64,000 bases of DNA from Streptomyces sp. TSRI0281 (GTDB lineage Bacteria > Actinomycetota > Actinomycetes > Streptomycetales > Streptomycetaceae). The DNA is taken from assembly GCF_001905125.1 (NCBI RefSeq), contig NZ_LWLE01000012.1:190759-254758 (forward strand). The letters run 5' to 3'. A model generated the notes under the pieces. It ran no database searches. It had not been told where the DNA came from and was given only the letters and a program-made list of their open reading frames with translations. How positions within the stretch are numbered: position 1 is the stretch's first letter; the number at the start of each line of letters is the position of its first letter. A program made the position numbers and the translations under genes. Shown here in pieces: positions 61,604 to 64,000 of this stretch.

Positions 61604-62427
61604 CGCGCGTCCCGCTGACGGGCGAGCGGGACGACCATCGGGGTGCCGGTGACCGGGTCGGGCACGACCTTGCAGGGGAGGTCGAACACCTCTCGTACGA
61701 GTGCGGCCGTCACCACCTCTTCGGGGGCGCCCTCGGCGACCACCCGGCCGTCGCGCATGGCGATCAGATGGGTCGCGTAGCGGGCCGCGTGGTTCAGGTC
61801 GTGCAGCACGGCGACGAGGGTGTGACCGGCGCGGTGCAGATCGGTGAACAGTTCCAGCAGGTCGATCTGGTGGGCGATGTCGAGGAAGGTGGTCGGTTCG
61901 TCCAGCAGCAGGACGGGGGTCTGCTGGGCGAGCACCATCGCCACCCAGACCCGCTGGCGCTGGCCGCCGGAGAGTTCGTCGACGAGCCGGCCGGACAGTT
62001 CGGTGACGGAGGTGGCCGCCATGGCGTCCAGCGCGGCCCGCTCGTCCTGTTCGGTCCACTGGCGCAGCAGCCCCTGGTGCGGGTGGCGGCCCCGGGCGAT
62101 CAGTTCGGCGACGGTGATCCCGTCCGGTGCCTGCGAGGTCTGCGGCAGCAGTCCCAGAAGCCGCGCGACCTCCTTGGAGCGGTAGCTCGCGATGGACCGG
62201 CCATCGAGCACCACCTGTCCGGCGGTCGGTTTCAGCAGCCGGGCCACGGCCCGCAACAGGGTCGACTTGCCACAGGCGTTGGGGCCGATGACGACGGTGA
62301 AGGACTGATCCGGAATACGTACGTCCAGGTGCTCCGAGACCGGCCGCCGGCTGTAGCCGAGGGACGCGTCCCGCACCTCCAGCCGGGCCGGTACCGGGGT
62401 CCGGGTGCTCTGCTTCGTGGTGGTCAC
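61600..62427 (-). CDS. Siderophore ABC importer ATPase (FecE/FepC-like)
   Basis: A 275-aa ATPase with Walker A GPNACGKST, Q-loop LLPQTS, signature ELSGGQRQRVWVAM, Walker B LLLDEPTTFLD and H-loop VAVLHDLNHAA. It pairs with the FecD/FecC permeases encoded just upstream to import ferric siderophore. I choose GTG 62427, which has AGGAG 6 nt upstream; an in-frame ATG at 62487 overlaps the FecD stop and is the alternative. Confidence 0.9.
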   Translation of the reverse strand: MTTTKQSTRTPVPARLEVRDASLGYSRRPVSEHLDVRIPDQSFTVVIGPNACGKSTLLRAVARLLKPTAGQVVLDGRSIASYRSKEVARLLGLLPQTSQAPDGITVAELIARGRHPHQGLLRQWTEQDERAALDAMAATSVTELSGRLVDELSGGQRQRVWVAMVLAQQTPVLLLDEPTTFLDIAHQIDLLELFTDLHRAGHTLVAVLHDLNHAARYATHLIAMRDGRVVAEGAPEEVVTAALVREVFDLPCKVVPDPVTGTPMVVPLARQRDAR

Positions 62428-62483
62428 GGGGTACTCCTGGCGGCTGGGGGACGGGGTGGGGAGGCGGGGCGCCGCGGGCGCGG

Positions 62484-63572
62484 TCATCGGCGGCTGCCCG
62501 CGTACTGGCGGGCGAGCAGCCAGGCCAGATAGGCGCCGCCGACGGACACGGTGACGACACCGACGGGCAGGTCGATGCGCTGCGCGACGAAGTCGGCGCC
62601 GACCAGGACCGCGGCACCGGTGAGTGACGCGGGAAGGATCCGCAGGGTGGTCGAGCTCCGGGTCAGACGCTGGGCGATCTGGGGTGCGGCGAGTGCGATG
62701 AACGCGATCGGGCCGACCGCCGCGGTCACCAGCGCGGTCAGCGCGACCCCGACGACGGTGGCCGTGAGCCGGGCGCGCTGCGCGTTCACCCCGAGCGCGA
62801 CCGCGGTGTCGTCCCCCATTTCGAGATGGATCAGGGGCCGGACCACGGCGGCGGAACCGGCCAGCAGGACCACGAAGACGGCCATGGTCACCCACAGCTG
62901 GCCGAAACCGAGTCCGCTGAGCGAGCCGGCCCCCCAGGTGGCCGCGAGCATCGCCTGCTGCGGGTTGACGGAGAGGAGCAGCATCGAGGTGAGCGAGCTG
63001 AGGAACGCGCCCACGGCGATACCGACGATGATCAGCCGGAACGGGTGCAGCCCGTGACGGTAGGCCAGCACGTACACCAGCAGCGCGGTCGCGGCCCCGC
63101 CGATGAGTGAACCCGTGGCGACCGCGAGGTAGTTGGCGGTGCCGAGCAGAAGCATCACGACGCTCGCGCCCGCGTACGAACCGGAGGCGAAACCGATCAC
63201 GTCGGGGGAGCCCAGCGGGTTCTTGGTGAGCGACTGGAAGATCGCGCCGCTGATCGCCAGCGCCGCGCCGCAGATGATCGCGAACAGCAGCCTGGGCAGC
63301 CGCCAGGTCACCACGACGAGCCGGGCCCGGGAGTCGGCGTCCGGGTCGAACAGGGCGGACAGGACCTGACCGGGGGTGAACGAGATGGACCCGGAGCCCA
63401 GGGTGGCGATGCCCAGGGCCACCACGGTGACGGCCAGCGCGGCGCAGACGAGGACGGACCGGCGCTCGATGCGCAGTGCCAGCCCGGTACGCCGCAGGGT
63501 CCAGGTGGTCCGGCCGAAGTCGACCCGTTCCGGTGCGGCTCGGGTCGTGGCGGGTACGGCTTCGGCGGTCAC
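62484..63572 (-). CDS. FecCD-family siderophore permease (FecD-like)
   Basis: A 362-aa permease. About 9-10 membrane segments; SGAIFQSLTKNPLGSPDVIGF and GPIAFIALAAPQIAQRLTR are the family hallmarks, and MGDDTAVALGVNAQRARL is the ATPase-contact region. GTG start overlapping the stop of the adjacent permease (GTGA). It forms the heterodimeric pore with the FecC-like partner. Confidence 0.92.
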   Translation of the reverse strand: MTAEAVPATTRAAPERVDFGRTTWTLRRTGLALRIERRSVLVCAALAVTVVALGIATLGSGSISFTPGQVLSALFDPDADSRARLVVVTWRLPRLLFAIICGAALAISGAIFQSLTKNPLGSPDVIGFASGSYAGASVVMLLLGTANYLAVATGSLIGGAATALLVYVLAYRHGLHPFRLIIVGIAVGAFLSSLTSMLLLSVNPQQAMLAATWGAGSLSGLGFGQLWVTMAVFVVLLAGSAAVVRPLIHLEMGDDTAVALGVNAQRARLTATVVGVALTALVTAAVGPIAFIALAAPQIAQRLTRSSTTLRILPASLTGAAVLVGADFVAQRIDLPVGVVTVSVGGAYLAWLLARQYAGSRR

Positions 63573-64000
63573 AGGGTGCTCACCTTCCGGCGCCGGACGA
63601 GGGCGACGAGTACGGGGGCGCCGACGAGCGCGGTGACGAGTCCGACCCGCAGTTCCCCGGAGGGGAGCACCAGGCGTCCGATGATGTCGGCGCTCAGCAG
63701 GAAGGCCGGGGCGACGATGACGGTGACGGGCAGGATCCAGCGCTGGTCGGGCCCCACGAACCAGCGCACGACGTGGGGCACCATGAGGCCGACGAACGAG
63801 ATGGGTCCGGCGACGGCGACGGCGGTTCCGGCCAGCAGGGTGACGGCGAGGACCAGCACCACCCGGGTCACCGCGAGGCGGGTGCCCAGGGACCGGGCGA
63901 TGTCGTCCCCGAGCGCGAGGGCGTTGAGCGATCCCGCGCTCAGCAGCCCGAGTACGAGTCCGGCGCCGATCAGTGGCAGGGCGACCGGGAGGATGTCGAG
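63569..64000 (-). CDS. FecCD-family siderophore permease (FecC-like), 5' end off window
   Basis: The C-terminal 143 residues are visible; the start lies beyond the right edge. LALGDDIARSLGTRLAVTR is the ATPase-contact segment and GPISFVGLMVPHVVRWFVGPD the conserved core, followed by the last two membrane segments. It is upstream of FecD in the same overlapping operon. A binding-protein gene is expected further right but is not seen here. Confidence 0.9.
   Translation of the reverse strand, partial: LDILPVALPLIGAGLVLGLLSAGSLNALALGDDIARSLGTRLAVTRVVLVLAVTLLAGTAVAVAGPISFVGLMVPHVVRWFVGPDQRWILPVTVIVAPAFLLSADIIGRLVLPSGELRVGLVTALVGAPVLVALVRRRKVSTL

Noticed and set aside
1..64000. tRNA, rRNA, insertion sequences, phage or integrase genes
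   Set aside because: No cloverleaf, rRNA motif, transposase or integrase signature was seen by eye on either strand.

Overview
The window is high-GC actinomycete DNA, almost certainly Streptomyces or a close relative. The signs are strong G/C in third codon positions, frequent GTG starts and one TTG start, four-base ATGA/GTGA gene overlaps, a rare TTA codon, an IdeR/DmdR-type iron box, and families typical of the genus (FkbH cassette, CYP105-like P450 with 3Fe-4S ferredoxin, DUF5753, DUF5988, SUKH). I saw no rRNA, tRNA, CRISPR array, transposase or phage gene.

Positions 1-21 kb. A left-edge unknown gene, a TetR/SDR divergent pair with two matched operators, and then a biosynthetic cluster (about 3.5-21 kb). 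The cluster has a full methoxymalonyl-ACP cassette: an FkbG-like O-methyltransferase on + and FkbH, FkbI, FkbJ and FkbK homologues on -. Next to it, on -, are a Rieske oxygenase, a P450, a KAS III-like protein without the catalytic triad, a 2067-aa synthase (FabL-type enoyl reductase, ketosynthase, chain-length-factor-like domain, ketoreductase, dehydratase) and a separate AT-ACP protein. An AraC-type regulator is divergent. There is no modular PKS here, so this looks like an iterative, PUFA-synthase-like polyketide/fatty acyl machine next to a pathway that makes an unusual extender unit.

Positions 21-46 kb. Accessory genes: an ArsR/VOC pair, a secreted PQQ-type sugar dehydrogenase with a TTA codon, two P450s, two decayed genes (an NAD-epimerase fragment and an O-methyltransferase with a frameshift and a deleted SAM motif), an iron-box-controlled siderophore uptake operon (ATPase, lipoprotein, fused permease), a PhzF homologue, a SUKH protein, an orphan peptide-binding lipoprotein, a MerR-controlled MFS pump and esterase with matched operators, and an aldehyde dehydrogenase/asparagine-synthetase-like pair.

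Positions 46-51 kb. An overlapping operon of a cupin protein and three paralogues of a family I do not recognise. All three share a QL(W/Y)Y element, a region resembling Toprim (C-x-D-R, then H-D-A-D/S) and a C-terminal GF-x-WP motif. Two also carry an N-terminal zinc ribbon and membrane segments. This and the PKS are the best candidates for undescribed biology.

Positions 51-64 kb. Secreted hydrolases, a two-domain alpha/beta-hydrolase with a MerR regulator, and a siderophore locus: a siderophore-interacting flavoreductase, two exporter-fold ABC half-transporters whose ATPase domains are degenerate in complementary ways, and FecE/FecD/FecC homologues; the last runs off the right end.
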